Assembly: GCA_002050275.1 (NCBI GenBank)
Contig: MWTB01000016.1
Location: 1-64,000 of the forward strand
Length of the DNA stretch: 64,000 nucleotides
Source: Anaerolineae bacterium UTCFX1
GTDB taxonomy: Bacteria > Chloroflexota > Anaerolineae > Anaerolineales > Villigracilaceae
Direction: 5' to 3'
This document shows, in pieces, positions 7,369 to 16,585 of the stretch (the first letter of the stretch is position 1; the number at the start of each line of letters is the position of its first letter). The notes under the pieces are model-generated. The model had not been told where the DNA came from and did not search any database. It was given only the letters and a program-made list of their open reading frames with translations. A program made the position numbers and the translations under genes.

Positions 7369-8244
7369 TTAATCCTTTTCATAAGGCAAGCCTAGCGCTT
7401 CGGGTTTGGCTGCGCCCCAACGCGAACTAAACCAATGCGTGGACATGATCACTAAAATAATGATGGTGATGACGAAGGGGAAGGTGCGCCAAATATAACG
7501 CGAGAAGATGTTCGGCAAAAACGATTCGGGGTTAAGCGAAACCTGCCACAACGCGCCGAACAAGATCGCGCCGCTCAGCAAGATGTAGGGATTCCACATC
7601 GAGAAGAAGACCAGCGCCAAAGCGATGAAGCCCCAGCCCATGAGCAGGTTATAACTCCAGACGGGGTTGTAGTCCAACGCATACACCGCGCCGGCAAGCC
7701 CCATCATCGCGCCGCTGAAGATGACGCTCCAATAGCGCGTGCGGACGACGTTAATGCCCGACACTTCCGCCACTGTGGGATTTTCGCCAACGGAACGAAT
7801 CCTCAAACCCCAATGCGTTTTGAAAAGGACGAACCAGATGACGAAGGTCAAAACCAGCGCGACGAAGAAGAACGGAGAAAGTCCGCCGATTGTAGGAATG
7901 CGCCCCATGCCCAACGGTCCCGCATACGGCGAACCGATGTAGGTCGTCAAGCCGAAGCCGAGAATCCAAATGCCCATGCCGTTGACGACTTGATCGCCGT
8001 GCAAGGTGATGGTGAAGAAGGCGTGCAAAAGTCCGATTAACGCGCCGATGGCAATGCCCGCCAAAAAACCGAGCAGATAACTCCCGGTCGTTTTGGCGAC
8101 GATAAAACCGATGGTCGCGCCGAAGAGCATCGCGCCTTCCACGCCGACGTTCATCACGCCCGCGCGCTGACCGACCACTTCGCCCAGCCCGGCGATGGCA
8201 AAAATTGTCGAGGCGTTGAGGCTTCTAATCCAAAATTCCCACAT
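7369..8244 (-). CDS. BMP-type ABC importer, permease subunit 2 (NupQ/YufQ-like)
   Basis: A 291-residue membrane permease of the BPD_transp_2 family with about eight to nine hydrophobic segments. It has the conserved start ASTIFAIAGLGEVVGQRAGV and the segment NVGVEGAMLFGA, typical of the second permease of purine-nucleoside/BMP transporters. It ends 55 bases before the cyclase start and begins one base after the stop of the first permease. Together with 8246-9349, 9346-10887 and 11027-12277 it forms a complete importer. Members whose substrate is known carry nucleosides (guanosine, uridine) or related compounds; the substrate here is not known. Confidence 0.92.
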   Translation of the reverse strand: MWEFWIRSLNASTIFAIAGLGEVVGQRAGVMNVGVEGAMLFGATIGFIVAKTTGSYLLGFLAGIAIGALIGLLHAFFTITLHGDQVVNGMGIWILGFGLTTYIGSPYAGPLGMGRIPTIGGLSPFFFVALVLTFVIWFVLFKTHWGLRIRSVGENPTVAEVSGINVVRTRYWSVIFSGAMMGLAGAVYALDYNPVWSYNLLMGWGFIALALVFFSMWNPYILLSGAILFGALWQVSLNPESFLPNIFSRYIWRTFPFVITIIILVIMSTHWFSSRWGAAKPEALGLPYEKD

Positions 8245-8245
8245 G

Positions 8246-9349
8246 TTAAGACTCCTTTTTCAAAACAAAGCGGTAGCGGAAGAAAAACTGGAAAGCGACG
8301 AGAACGATCATCAATACGCCGAGCAAGGCGTAATCAATGCCGTAACTTAAATGGAGTTTGCCTTGCACATAGCGTCCGCCGCTGGTCAGCCCGCCGAAAA
8401 GCAGCGCCAGCGGAATCGCCGCCAACGGATTGCCTTGCGAAATTAATCCGCAGATGATTCCATAAAAAGCCATATCGCCAAAATCGCCGTAGTTTTTCGG
8501 AATTTGATTGAGGTTTGGCACCGTTCCAAAATAATGATAGCCCGCCAAACCCGCTAACGCGCCGCCGATGACGAAGGTCAGAAACGCGATTTTGAACGGG
8601 CTGATGCCCGCATAACGCGACGCGGCTGGACTGTGTCCAAAGGCTCGAATCTGATAGCCAAATCGCGTGCGTGTGAACAGCACATATAAAAGAATTGCCA
8701 AAACGAGCGCGATCACCAACGTCAGAATCGAAACGCCCGAAACGACGGGCGCTTGAATGGACGCGGGCAGTTTATAGCCTTCGCCCTCGCCGCCCGATCC
8801 CATGAAAGGTCCGCCCTCTTTGATCATGTGCGCCACCACCCAATAACCGATGAAATTCAGCATCATAGTGACGACGATTTCGTTCGTGTTGAATCTGCCT
8901 TTCAAAACGCCGGGAATCGCGCCGATCAGCCCGCCGCCGACGACTGCGCCGATGATCATCAATGGGATGACGACCCAAGGCGAAAGAACCGCTCCGCTGA
9001 CGCGCGCGCCGAGAGCATATGCTACGCCGAAAGCGCTCAATGCGCCGAAGTACAACTGTCCCGCCATGCCGATATTCCATAGCCCGGCGCGGATGGGAAC
9101 GATAAACGCAAAGGAACTTAATAAAATAAATACCGCGCGATTAATCGTTAAGGGAACGCCAAATGAATTAGCGAACGCGTAAGTAAAAATCGCTTTATAT
9201 CCTTCGGCGGGGTTTACGCCCGCTTGCAAAAAGATAAAGCCGACTAGAAATAAAGCGAATGCAATCGCAACGACGGAAATCAGAATCGCTTCTAACCCGC
9301 TAAAACTCGCTTTCTTTTCGAGTTTCAGTGTATATCCCGCAAGTTTCAT
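8246..9349 (-). CDS. BMP-type ABC importer, permease subunit 1 (NupP/YufP-like)
   Basis: A 367-residue membrane permease with about ten hydrophobic segments. The segment ANSFGVPLTINRAVFILLSS and the later WNIGMAGQLYFGAL and LKGRFNTNEIVVTMMLN are characteristic of the larger permease of BMP/nucleoside transporters. The start overlaps the stop of the ATPase gene by 4 bases (ATGA), and the next permease follows directly, so the three are translationally coupled. A long periplasmic or extracellular loop around residues 165-195 carries a glycine/glutamate-rich stretch (GSGGEGEGYKLP). Confidence 0.92.
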   Translation of the reverse strand: MKLAGYTLKLEKKASFSGLEAILISVVAIAFALFLVGFIFLQAGVNPAEGYKAIFTYAFANSFGVPLTINRAVFILLSSFAFIVPIRAGLWNIGMAGQLYFGALSAFGVAYALGARVSGAVLSPWVVIPLMIIGAVVGGGLIGAIPGVLKGRFNTNEIVVTMMLNFIGYWVVAHMIKEGGPFMGSGGEGEGYKLPASIQAPVVSGVSILTLVIALVLAILLYVLFTRTRFGYQIRAFGHSPAASRYAGISPFKIAFLTFVIGGALAGLAGYHYFGTVPNLNQIPKNYGDFGDMAFYGIICGLISQGNPLAAIPLALLFGGLTSGGRYVQGKLHLSYGIDYALLGVLMIVLVAFQFFFRYRFVLKKES

Positions 9350-10887
9350 GCCTGCACCGCCTTTTGTTTGTGCCCTGCCATTAATGCGCCGACGGTTTCC
9401 CGTTGCGCCGAGCCGCCAGGCAAGATGTCCATAAATTCGCCTTCATACATAGGGGCGATGCGATCGCTCAACGCCATAATCTCATCCAAATCTTCAGAGA
9501 TGAGCAAAATACCCGCGCCGGCTTTTTTCTCTTCCAGCAATTTATTTTGAACAAATTCCATCGCACCCACATCCAAGCCTTGAGTGGGCAAATTGGCGAT
9601 GATCAAACGCGGTTTGCGCGAAAAGACGCGCGCCAGAATCATCTTTTGCAAGTTGCCGCCGGATAAATTGCGCGCTTTCACGTCGGGGTTCGGAGTCGCC
9701 ACGTTGTATTCTTCGATCAATTCTTGCGCAAGTTGGCGAATCTTCTTTGTGTCAATCAAACCCCATTTGACGAATTGATCGTCGTAGTAGTAACTCATCA
9801 GCAGATTTTCGACAAGCGAAAAATCGCCAATCGAGCCGACCGCCCGCTGTTCGGAAGGAATATAGCCGATGCCTTTTTTCCAACGCTTCAAACTGGAAAG
9901 ACGCGTAACGTCCTCGTTTTGGAGAAGCACGCGTCCCGCGGAGACTTTTCGCAAGCCCGCCAACGCTTCCGCCAATGGTTGCTGCCCGTTGCCCGACACG
10001 CCGGCAATACCGAAGATTTCGCCTTCGCGCACTTCAAACGAAATATTACGCGCCGCCCAATAATCTTTATCGTCGTATATCGAGACGTTTTCAACTTGTA
10101 AAATCGGCTTTCCAATCTTCACGTCGGGACGTTTAAGATTGAACAGAACCTCTCTGCCGATCATTTCCATCGCCAGGCTTTGTTCCGTCGCTTCGGCGGT
10201 ATTCAAGCGAGCGACGATCTTTCCGCGGCGCAACACTGTAACGCGTTGGCTGACCGACAGCACGATCGGAAGTTTATGCGTGATAAAGGGGACGATCGCC
10301 AGTTCGTTCTTCGTCATCAACTGGATGGTTTCCAGCAGTTTCTCTGTTTCAGGCGGCGCTAACGCGGAAGTCGGCTCGTCCATGATGAGGATCTTCGCAC
10401 CACGATACAAAGCTTTAAGGATCTCCACCATTTGTTTTTCACCTTCGGAAAGATGCCAAACTTTGGCGTTTAAATCTATTTTGTAACCGTACGCGTCGCA
10501 GAGTTGTTTGACTTCCTCCGCCGTTTTTTTCATATCCAAGATCGCGCCCGCGTGGGGATGCCCCAGCAGGATATTTTCCAAAACCGTATGCGCGGAAATC
10601 AGTTTACGGGCTTGGTGCACCATGCCGATGCCCAGGTCAATGGCGTCCAGCGGCGAGCGGAAATTGACCTTTTTTCCGAAGACATAAATCTCGCCTTCGT
10701 CGGGATGAGTCAGCCCAAAGAGGATGCTCATCAGCGTGGTCTTGCCTGCGCCGTTTTCGCCGAGAATGGCGTGAATTTCGCCGGCGCGAATTTCAAAATC
10801 AATATGATCGTTCGCCACTAGACCCGGATAACGTTTCGTGATTCCGCGCGCTTGCAGAACGATATCGCCTTGTTTTATTTCAGTCAT
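9346..10887 (-). CDS. BMP-type ABC importer, double ATPase subunit (NupO/YufO-like)
   Basis: A 513-residue protein with two ABC domains. The first (about 10-245) has a full Walker A (GENGAGKTT), a signature LSEGEKQMVEIL and Walker B ILIMDEPTSAL. The second (about 260-500) has a degenerate Walker A (GVSGNGQQPLAE), a signature LSGGNLQKMILAR and LIIANLPTQGLD in place of Walker B. This asymmetry is normal for ATPases of BMP/simple-sugar type importers. It lies between the lipoprotein gene and the permeases, all leftward. A hairpin at 10978-11007 separates it from the binding-protein gene upstream. Confidence 0.93.
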   Translation of the reverse strand: MTEIKQGDIVLQARGITKRYPGLVANDHIDFEIRAGEIHAILGENGAGKTTLMSILFGLTHPDEGEIYVFGKKVNFRSPLDAIDLGIGMVHQARKLISAHTVLENILLGHPHAGAILDMKKTAEEVKQLCDAYGYKIDLNAKVWHLSEGEKQMVEILKALYRGAKILIMDEPTSALAPPETEKLLETIQLMTKNELAIVPFITHKLPIVLSVSQRVTVLRRGKIVARLNTAEATEQSLAMEMIGREVLFNLKRPDVKIGKPILQVENVSIYDDKDYWAARNISFEVREGEIFGIAGVSGNGQQPLAEALAGLRKVSAGRVLLQNEDVTRLSSLKRWKKGIGYIPSEQRAVGSIGDFSLVENLLMSYYYDDQFVKWGLIDTKKIRQLAQELIEEYNVATPNPDVKARNLSGGNLQKMILARVFSRKPRLIIANLPTQGLDVGAMEFVQNKLLEEKKAGAGILLISEDLDEIMALSDRIAPMYEGEFMDILPGGSAQRETVGALMAGHKQKAVQA

Positions 10888-10977
10888 AAAGATTCAACCA
10901 TTCCATGACGGAAAAACCGTCGGTGTCAGCCTAAAAAAGCGCACATATCTTTCAACGCTCTCTAACGGAAAATGCGG

Positions 10978-11007
10978 GGGACGAAGCCCGCTCGCGGGCT
11001 TCGTCCC
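10978..11007. terminator. Strong hairpin between binding protein and ABC genes
   Basis: A perfect 13-bp GC-rich stem (10978-10990 with 10995-11007) and loop CTCG. In the leftward direction of transcription no T-run follows, so it is more likely a stabilising or partial-termination hairpin that lets the binding protein exceed its transporter. In the rightward direction a T-run does follow (CTTTTTA), but no rightward gene is present. Confidence 0.6.
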
Positions 11008-11026
11008 TTTTTACTTGCGGCGTTCG

Positions 11027-12277
11027 TTATTTCAAAATCGTCGTGCCTTGCAGGTCAAAGTTGAATTGAGCCAGCAAGAATTCAACGGTCGCTTCTTTGC
11101 CCGCTTCCTTCACCACCGTGCCAGCGGCGGGAACAGGCAAGCCTTCCAGATCGAGGCCCGTGCCGTTGCTGACGATCTCATGATCGGTGAACGGATCCCA
11201 TTCGCCATTCATCATTTGATCGCGGCGTTGCTTGACCAGATCGAGAATCTCTTGCGGGATGAGCGGCAACGCTTTGGGGCTGATAGCGTCCAAGCCGGTC
11301 TTGCCGTTGTTCATCAAATCCACCGTCGGCACGACTGTGCCGTCGGCGAGGGTCATCGTCGTTTCCATGCCGGGATAGAGAATCGTGGTCGGGTTTTGAT
11401 TGCCAGCCATGTATTGTTCCAGCATAATGTTATAGCCGACTTCCCAACGCGTATCGAAGGAGAGCGCAACGGTGTCGGTGTTCGACCAGCCGTACTCGCC
11501 GACCGTGTCCATATCCTTACCGATGTACCAGACGCCCTTTTCAGTCGCCACATCCAGCGTGGAGCCGGAGTCGGTCTGTTGGGTCAAAACGTCCACTTTA
11601 TATTGATCCACGAGCGTGGTGGCGATGTCGCGTTCTTCTTGCGGCAAATACCAATCGCCGGCATACTTGACATAGATGTTAATTTCTTTGTTAAGCAGTT
11701 TCGCGGCGTCCTGTACGCCCATCACAAAACCGGCAGTGCGGCGCAAAACCTGAACGTTCGGGAAAGCGGAGACGATGCCGATGTTGCCGGTCTGAGTTAA
11801 CGCGCCCGCGACTAAACCTTCCAAATACAACGCTTGATATTGGCGCGGGAAGTAGCGGATGAAGTTGCGTTCGGTGCTTAAATCGCTGGCTACGATGGAG
11901 ACGAAATACACGTCCGGATATTTAGCGGCGATCTCTTTCAGCGGCATGCCCATGAACTCAGCGTTGCCGACGACAATCTTCGCGCCGTCCGCGATCATTT
12001 CCTCAGCAAACGGGACCGATTGATCGGGGGCGACGTTCTCGCGGTACATATATTCAACATTGGGATATTTCGCTTGTAAGCGTTTGCCGGCGCGGTCTTG
12101 CGCGCCCGACCAAGTCGTGCCTTCGATCACGCTGAAGTGTTCGATGGCGAAGCCGATTTTCGCATCGCTGGCGACGGGGGCTTCGGTCGCGGCGGGTTTC
12201 GGCGCGCAAGCGCCCAAAATCAAACTGGCGACGATCATCAGCGCCGTTGCAATAGTAAGGGTTTTTCTCTTAAACAT
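11027..12277 (-). CDS. BMP-family substrate-binding lipoprotein of the ABC importer
   Basis: A 416-residue secreted protein. The N-terminus MFKRKTLTIATALM leads to the lipobox LILGAC with Cys24, so the mature protein is a membrane-anchored lipoprotein. The body matches the BMP/Med family (segments KIGFAIEHFSVIEGTTWSG, GVQDAAKLL, DVLTQQTDSGSTLD). The ATG at 12277 is chosen because AAGGAG precedes it; an ORF extension of 37 codons lacks both signal peptide and ribosome site. BMP-family proteins bind purine nucleosides or related compounds. It lies directly upstream of the ATPase and permease genes and downstream of the hydroxylase genes, so it probably delivers the compound that the hydroxylase and cyclases act on. 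Confidence 0.92.
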   Translation of the reverse strand: MFKRKTLTIATALMIVASLILGACAPKPAATEAPVASDAKIGFAIEHFSVIEGTTWSGAQDRAGKRLQAKYPNVEYMYRENVAPDQSVPFAEEMIADGAKIVVGNAEFMGMPLKEIAAKYPDVYFVSIVASDLSTERNFIRYFPRQYQALYLEGLVAGALTQTGNIGIVSAFPNVQVLRRTAGFVMGVQDAAKLLNKEINIYVKYAGDWYLPQEERDIATTLVDQYKVDVLTQQTDSGSTLDVATEKGVWYIGKDMDTVGEYGWSNTDTVALSFDTRWEVGYNIMLEQYMAGNQNPTTILYPGMETTMTLADGTVVPTVDLMNNGKTGLDAISPKALPLIPQEILDLVKQRRDQMMNGEWDPFTDHEIVSNGTGLDLEGLPVPAAGTVVKEAGKEATVEFLLAQFNFDLQGTTILK

Positions 12278-12394
12278 TCGTTTCTCCTTTGAGTAATTGA
12301 ACATGCGTAAAACAGTTAGAGCGAGTTGTGCGATATGCGAGGCATGCCTCCTTTCTATTTCTATTTTATACGAATTCAAAATCACCAATCGCCA

Positions 12395-12844
12395 TCATGC
12401 GGCGTTTGATTTCAAGAAACCGTTCAGGGTGTCGAGCCCCTGCTTCATCATGCTCTTGCTGACCGTGTCGAACAGCCGCTGACCGACGCTGGCGACCTTG
12501 CCGCCAATCTGCGCCTCGCCGCTGTATTTCATCAATGTTTTTTGCCCTTCCAACTCGGTCATTTCAATCGCGCCGACGCCTTGAAGGAAGCCGATTTTAC
12601 CCGTGCCTTCGATGGTTAATGTGCAACTTTGCGGCGGGACTTCGTCGCTGATGATAACGCGCCCAGCGAACACGCCAGCAAAAGGACCGATGCGCACCGT
12701 GACTTCGCCGGTGAATTCCGAGTCGCTGATTTTGTTGACGGTTTGCGTGCCGGGCATACATTTCATCAACACTTCGGGGTCGCGCACTAATTTCCAGACT
12801 TCTTCGCGCGGACCGTCAAAAACATACTCGCCTGACAACTTCAT
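12395..12844 (-). CDS. CoxG-like SRPBCC protein
   Basis: A 149-residue protein with the start MKLSGEYVFDGPREEVW and the later KCMPGTQTV, the pattern of CO-dehydrogenase subunit G (CoxG) within the START/SRPBCC fold. It overlaps the stop of the large hydroxylase subunit by 4 bases (ATGA), so the two are translationally coupled. In carboxydotrophs CoxG recruits the mature enzyme to the membrane; here it probably does something similar for the molybdenum hydroxylase encoded upstream. It does not show that the enzyme is a CO dehydrogenase, because CoxG relatives accompany many members of the xanthine dehydrogenase family. Confidence 0.87.
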   Translation of the reverse strand: MKLSGEYVFDGPREEVWKLVRDPEVLMKCMPGTQTVNKISDSEFTGEVTVRIGPFAGVFAGRVIISDEVPPQSCTLTIEGTGKIGFLQGVGAIEMTELEGQKTLMKYSGEAQIGGKVASVGQRLFDTVSKSMMKQGLDTLNGFLKSNAA

Positions 12845-15186
12845 GCCGTTTTCTCCTTGCGCGCAATCTCAAATAAACGATTGGGATTGAGCGGCGTTTC
12901 TCTAATCTCTAGATTATAGTCGTATAACGCGTCTTCCATAGTTTGCGCGAACAGCGCCGGGACGGGAATTGCGCCCGCCTCGCCCACGCCCTTCGTGCCT
13001 AATTCGTTGAGCGGCGAACGAGTCTCAAGGTGATGCACTTCAATGCGCGGCATTTCAGTCGAACCGACCAGCAGGTAATCCATAAAAGAGGCGTTGAGCA
13101 ATTGCGCGTTTTCGTCAAAATGCAGTTTTTCGTAATAGGCGTTGCCCAACCCAAGCGCGACGCCGCCGTGAATTTGCCCTTCCAAAATAAGCGGATTCAA
13201 AATCGTGCCGCAATCTTCGGTGACGACATAACGCAGGATTTTGATCATCATCGTTTCAGGATCAATTTCCGCGATCATGGCGTGAACGCCGAAGGCAGTT
13301 GGTCCGTATTGGGGACCGTAGTAAGCGGTCGCTTCCAATCCTGGTTCGGTGCCGGGTTCGACTGCGCCGCGCAGCGGATTCGCTAAAGCCGCCAAATCGC
13401 TGAGGCTGATCGAGCTCTGCGGAATATCCGCCACGCGCACCATGCCGTCTTCCAATTCGAGTTCCTCTTCGGGCGCGTTGAGGACCTTGCTCGCCAACTT
13501 GAGAATCTTCTTGCGAACCATTGTTGCGGCGGCGTGCATGGCGTTGCCTGCCACAACTGCGCCGCGACTGGCAAACGTGCCCGTCCCCCAGTTGAAGTGC
13601 GCCGAGTCGCCAGTTGTGATGCGAACGTCGGTTACGTCCACGCCTAATTGTTCGGCGACGACTTGCGCGAAGGAGGTGAAATGCCCCTGCCCTTGCGTGC
13701 CGACGCCAGTGGCGACTGCAATTTTTCCGCTGGCTTCGACGGTGACGCGCGCGCCTTCGTACGGACCGACGCCAGTCGTCTCGATGAAAGGCAACACGCC
13801 AATGCCGACGCGCCGACCTTCCGCTCGATAGCGCGGCTGTTCTTCCTTGATAAATTTTTCGTAGCCGACGGCTTTCAACGTTTCATTTAACACGGCTTCG
13901 TAATTGCCGCTGTCAAAAATAAGCGGCGCGAAGGCTTGATCAATGATGCCGTGTTCGTAGGGAAAAGCGTCGGGTTTGATGAGGTTGCGGCGGCGAATCT
14001 CGACGCGATCAATGCCCAATTCTTTGGCGGCAATATCCATCATGCGTTCGATGACGTAGATGCCATGCGGGCGGCCCGCGCCGCGCATGGGGGTTACGAT
14101 GGTCTTATTGGTGAACGCTACTCTGAATTCGGAAGTGAAGTTTGGAATGTCGTACCCGCCCATGACGTGGCTTTGCGTGTTGAGCGGCGTGGTCAAACCG
14201 TAAGGATCGTATGCGCCTGTGTCGTGAATGAAATCGTCTTTGATGCCTAAAATTTTCCCGTCGCGGGTGAACGCCATTTCGACTTCATGCACCTGCCCGC
14301 GCTCTTGCGTAGTGGCGTAGAAATTTTCGCGGCGATCTTCAATCCACTTGACAGGGCGATTCAGTTTAATTGCCAGCCAAGGGACGAGCATTTCTTCGGA
14401 ATAGAACATCATGATTTTAGGACCGAACCCGCCGCCGATGAAGGGCGCGATGACGCGCACCTTGCTTTCAGACAAACCGAGCCGCGCCGCCAACCCATTG
14501 CGGATGGGAATCGGCGCTTGCGTGGTATCCCAAACCGTCAATGCTTCGGATTTTGCGTCCCACTGCGCGACAATGCCGCGATTTTCCATCGCCGCCGCCG
14601 TGCCGCGTTCGATGGTGAAACGGCGTTGAATGATCACATCCGCCGACGCGCGCGCCGATTCATAATCGCCTTTTTTCTGAACGAGATGCGCGGCGAGGTT
14701 TGAATCAAGATCGTCATGCACGAGCGGGCTGTTGGGTTCGAGCGCCTTTTCGATATCGGCGACGACGGGCAACGGTTCGTATTCAATTTCGATTAAGTCC
14801 AGCGCGTCTTCGGCGATGTAGCGCGTCTCGGCGATGACGACGGCGATGATCTCGCCCGCGTGGCGGATTTTATCTTTCACTAGCGGAACTTGCCTACGCG
14901 AATTGAAAATTACGTCCTTAACGGTGGGCGGCGGCGACACCAACGGCGGACCAGGATAACAGTCTGCGCCCATGTCTTCCGCCGTGTAAACCGCAATCAC
15001 GCCTGAGTGGGCGCGCGCTTTGGAAACGTCAATGCTGCGGATGCGCGCATGAGCATACTCGCTGCGAAACATAGCGGCATGAGCCATGTTTGGCAAGTTT
15101 ACGTCGTCAACGTACTGCGCCTGTCCCGTCAGCAGACGCGGGTCTTCGTTACGCACAACACGTTTGCCGATTAATCTCTTGTCCAT
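12841..15186 (-). CDS. Molybdenum hydroxylase large subunit (xanthine dehydrogenase family)
   Basis: A 781-residue molybdopterin-binding subunit. The start MDKRLIGKRVVRNEDPRLLTG is typical; the ATG at 15186 has TTAGGAGG six bases upstream, whereas an extension to 15267 would overlap the small-subunit gene. It has FIGGGFGPK (about 249-257) and the active-site loop MRGAGR at 367-372, where form I CO dehydrogenases have AYXCSFR. The absence of that Cys argues against CO oxidation. The C-terminal GVGEAG supplies the catalytic glutamate. With the FAD and [2Fe-2S] subunits it should form the usual trimer that hydroxylates a carbon, often in an N-heterocycle or aldehyde. The substrate is unknown. 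Confidence 0.93.
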   Translation of the reverse strand: MDKRLIGKRVVRNEDPRLLTGQAQYVDDVNLPNMAHAAMFRSEYAHARIRSIDVSKARAHSGVIAVYTAEDMGADCYPGPPLVSPPPTVKDVIFNSRRQVPLVKDKIRHAGEIIAVVIAETRYIAEDALDLIEIEYEPLPVVADIEKALEPNSPLVHDDLDSNLAAHLVQKKGDYESARASADVIIQRRFTIERGTAAAMENRGIVAQWDAKSEALTVWDTTQAPIPIRNGLAARLGLSESKVRVIAPFIGGGFGPKIMMFYSEEMLVPWLAIKLNRPVKWIEDRRENFYATTQERGQVHEVEMAFTRDGKILGIKDDFIHDTGAYDPYGLTTPLNTQSHVMGGYDIPNFTSEFRVAFTNKTIVTPMRGAGRPHGIYVIERMMDIAAKELGIDRVEIRRRNLIKPDAFPYEHGIIDQAFAPLIFDSGNYEAVLNETLKAVGYEKFIKEEQPRYRAEGRRVGIGVLPFIETTGVGPYEGARVTVEASGKIAVATGVGTQGQGHFTSFAQVVAEQLGVDVTDVRITTGDSAHFNWGTGTFASRGAVVAGNAMHAAATMVRKKILKLASKVLNAPEEELELEDGMVRVADIPQSSISLSDLAALANPLRGAVEPGTEPGLEATAYYGPQYGPTAFGVHAMIAEIDPETMMIKILRYVVTEDCGTILNPLILEGQIHGGVALGLGNAYYEKLHFDENAQLLNASFMDYLLVGSTEMPRIEVHHLETRSPLNELGTKGVGEAGAIPVPALFAQTMEDALYDYNLEIRETPLNPNRLFEIARKEKTA

Positions 15187-15194
15187 TGCGCCTC

Positions 15195-15683
15195 CTAACT
15201 CGCCTGCTTTTTCTTCGCCGCCAAAAGGACGGCGTCCACGATGTGTTGGTAGCCCGTGCAACGGCACAGGTTGCCCGAAATCGCCTCACGGACTTCTTCT
15301 TCGCTGGGATTGGGATTCGTTTCAAGAAAAGCGGTTACGGTAGTGAGAATGCCTGGCGTGCAAAATCCGCATTGCAAACCGTGCGCTTCGTGAAAAGCCT
15401 GTTGCACTGGGCTGAGCGCGTCCACCGTACCGAGCCCTTCTACGGTGACAATTTCGCGTCCTTGCGTTTGTACGGCGAACATGAGACAGGAGCGCACAGG
15501 TTCGCCGTCCATCAGCACCGAGCAAGCGCCGCAAACACCGTGTTCGCAGCCGACGTGCGTGCCAGTCAATTCGATCTCGTGGCGCAGGAAATCGCTCAAC
15601 AACATGCGCGGCTCGATTGCGCGCTCGTAGCGCGTCCCGTTGACGGTAACGCTTAGTTCAATTTTTTGAGTCGTCGCTTCCAT
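15195..15683 (-). CDS. Molybdenum hydroxylase small [2Fe-2S] subunit
   Basis: A 162-residue iron-sulfur subunit with the two expected clusters. The N-terminal plant-ferredoxin-like domain has the motif GCEHGVCGACSVLMDGEPVRSC, and the C-terminal helical domain has CGFCTPG followed by GNLCRCTGYQHIVDAV. These Cys residues carry electrons from the molybdenum centre to FAD. The gene lies between the FAD subunit and the large subunit, 8 bases before the latter, the order M-S-L seen in CO dehydrogenase-like operons. Confidence 0.96.
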   Translation of the reverse strand: MEATTQKIELSVTVNGTRYERAIEPRMLLSDFLRHEIELTGTHVGCEHGVCGACSVLMDGEPVRSCLMFAVQTQGREIVTVEGLGTVDALSPVQQAFHEAHGLQCGFCTPGILTTVTAFLETNPNPSEEEVREAISGNLCRCTGYQHIVDAVLLAAKKKQAS

Positions 15684-15692
15684 AATTATCTC

Positions 15693-16571
15693 CTACTGCT
15701 TTCCCTGCGCGCGTTGATGCGCCTGTTCGATGGCGCGCTGGCAGAGCGTCTTGGCAAGATGACGGCGAAAATCTGCCGTTGCGTGGATGTCGTCGCCTGG
15801 GTCAATCTCTTCGGTTGTCGCCAGTTCTGTCGCGGCGCGAATCGCTTCGGGCGTAAGCGTTTGCCCTTTGAGCAAATTCGAGGCGCGTTCGGCGTACATG
15901 GGACGGTCGCCGACGCTTAAGAATACGAGCCGCGCATCTTGGCAGATTCCGCTTTCGTCCAATGTGAGGACAGCGGCGACGCCCGCCAGCGCAAAATCGT
16001 GTTTGCGGCGGTTGACTTCCTGCAACGACCAGCCCGAACGCGGCGGCAGTTCAGGGACGAAGCCTTCGACAAGGATTTCGTCAGGTTCTAGCGCGGTGGT
16101 GTACAAACCGATAAAAAATTCGCTAGCGGAAACCCAACGTTCGCCGCGTTGACTGACGAGACGGAATTTTGCGTCGAGCGTCGTTGTTAAGGTAGGCAGT
16201 TCGGCGGAAGGGTCGGCGTGAGAAAGGCTGCCGCCGAACGTGCCGCGCGTCCGCACTTGCGGGTACGCAATCTTCGGCATGGTTGAATAAATCAGCGGGG
16301 CGTGTCGCGCCATAACGGGGCTGGTTTCGGATTGATGGTGACGGGTCAACGCGCCCACGCGCACGCCGCCTTCTTCGGCGTTGATGTAGGCGAGGTCGGA
16401 AATGTTGTTAATATCAACGAGCACGGCAGGTTGAGCGATGCGGAAGTTCATCATCGGCACGAGGCTTTGCCCGCCCGCCAATACTTTCGCGTCGTAGCCG
16501 TGTTCGCTTAGCAGAGACAGCGCTTCATCAAGCGTTGTCGGCGCATAATATGCAAATGGCGCTGGCTTCAT
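15693..16571 (-). CDS. Molybdenum hydroxylase FAD-binding subunit
   Basis: A 292-residue CoxM-type flavoprotein. It has the two FAD-binding motifs of the family: AGGQSLVPMMNFR (about residues 32-44) and TRGTFGGSLSHADPSAELP (about 110-128). It passes electrons from the iron-sulfur subunit to an acceptor. It starts the hydroxylase block after the NmrA-like gene and ends 9 bases before the small subunit. The ATG is preceded by AAGGAGAACG. Confidence 0.95.
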   Translation of the reverse strand: MKPAPFAYYAPTTLDEALSLLSEHGYDAKVLAGGQSLVPMMNFRIAQPAVLVDINNISDLAYINAEEGGVRVGALTRHHQSETSPVMARHAPLIYSTMPKIAYPQVRTRGTFGGSLSHADPSAELPTLTTTLDAKFRLVSQRGERWVSASEFFIGLYTTALEPDEILVEGFVPELPPRSGWSLQEVNRRKHDFALAGVAAVLTLDESGICQDARLVFLSVGDRPMYAERASNLLKGQTLTPEAIRAATELATTEEIDPGDDIHATADFRRHLAKTLCQRAIEQAHQRAQGKQ

Positions 16572-16585
16572 ACACGTTCTCCTTA

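Noticed and set aside
10838..11800. 320-codon open frame opposite the BMP lipoprotein gene
   Set aside because: Antisense to a well-supported gene and spans the hairpin at 10978-11007; no family match.
12841..16571. Aerobic CO dehydrogenase (coxMSL) as the identity of the hydroxylase
   Set aside because: The large subunit has MRGAGR in place of the AYXCSFR loop of form I enzymes, and the neighbours point to a heterocycle pathway.
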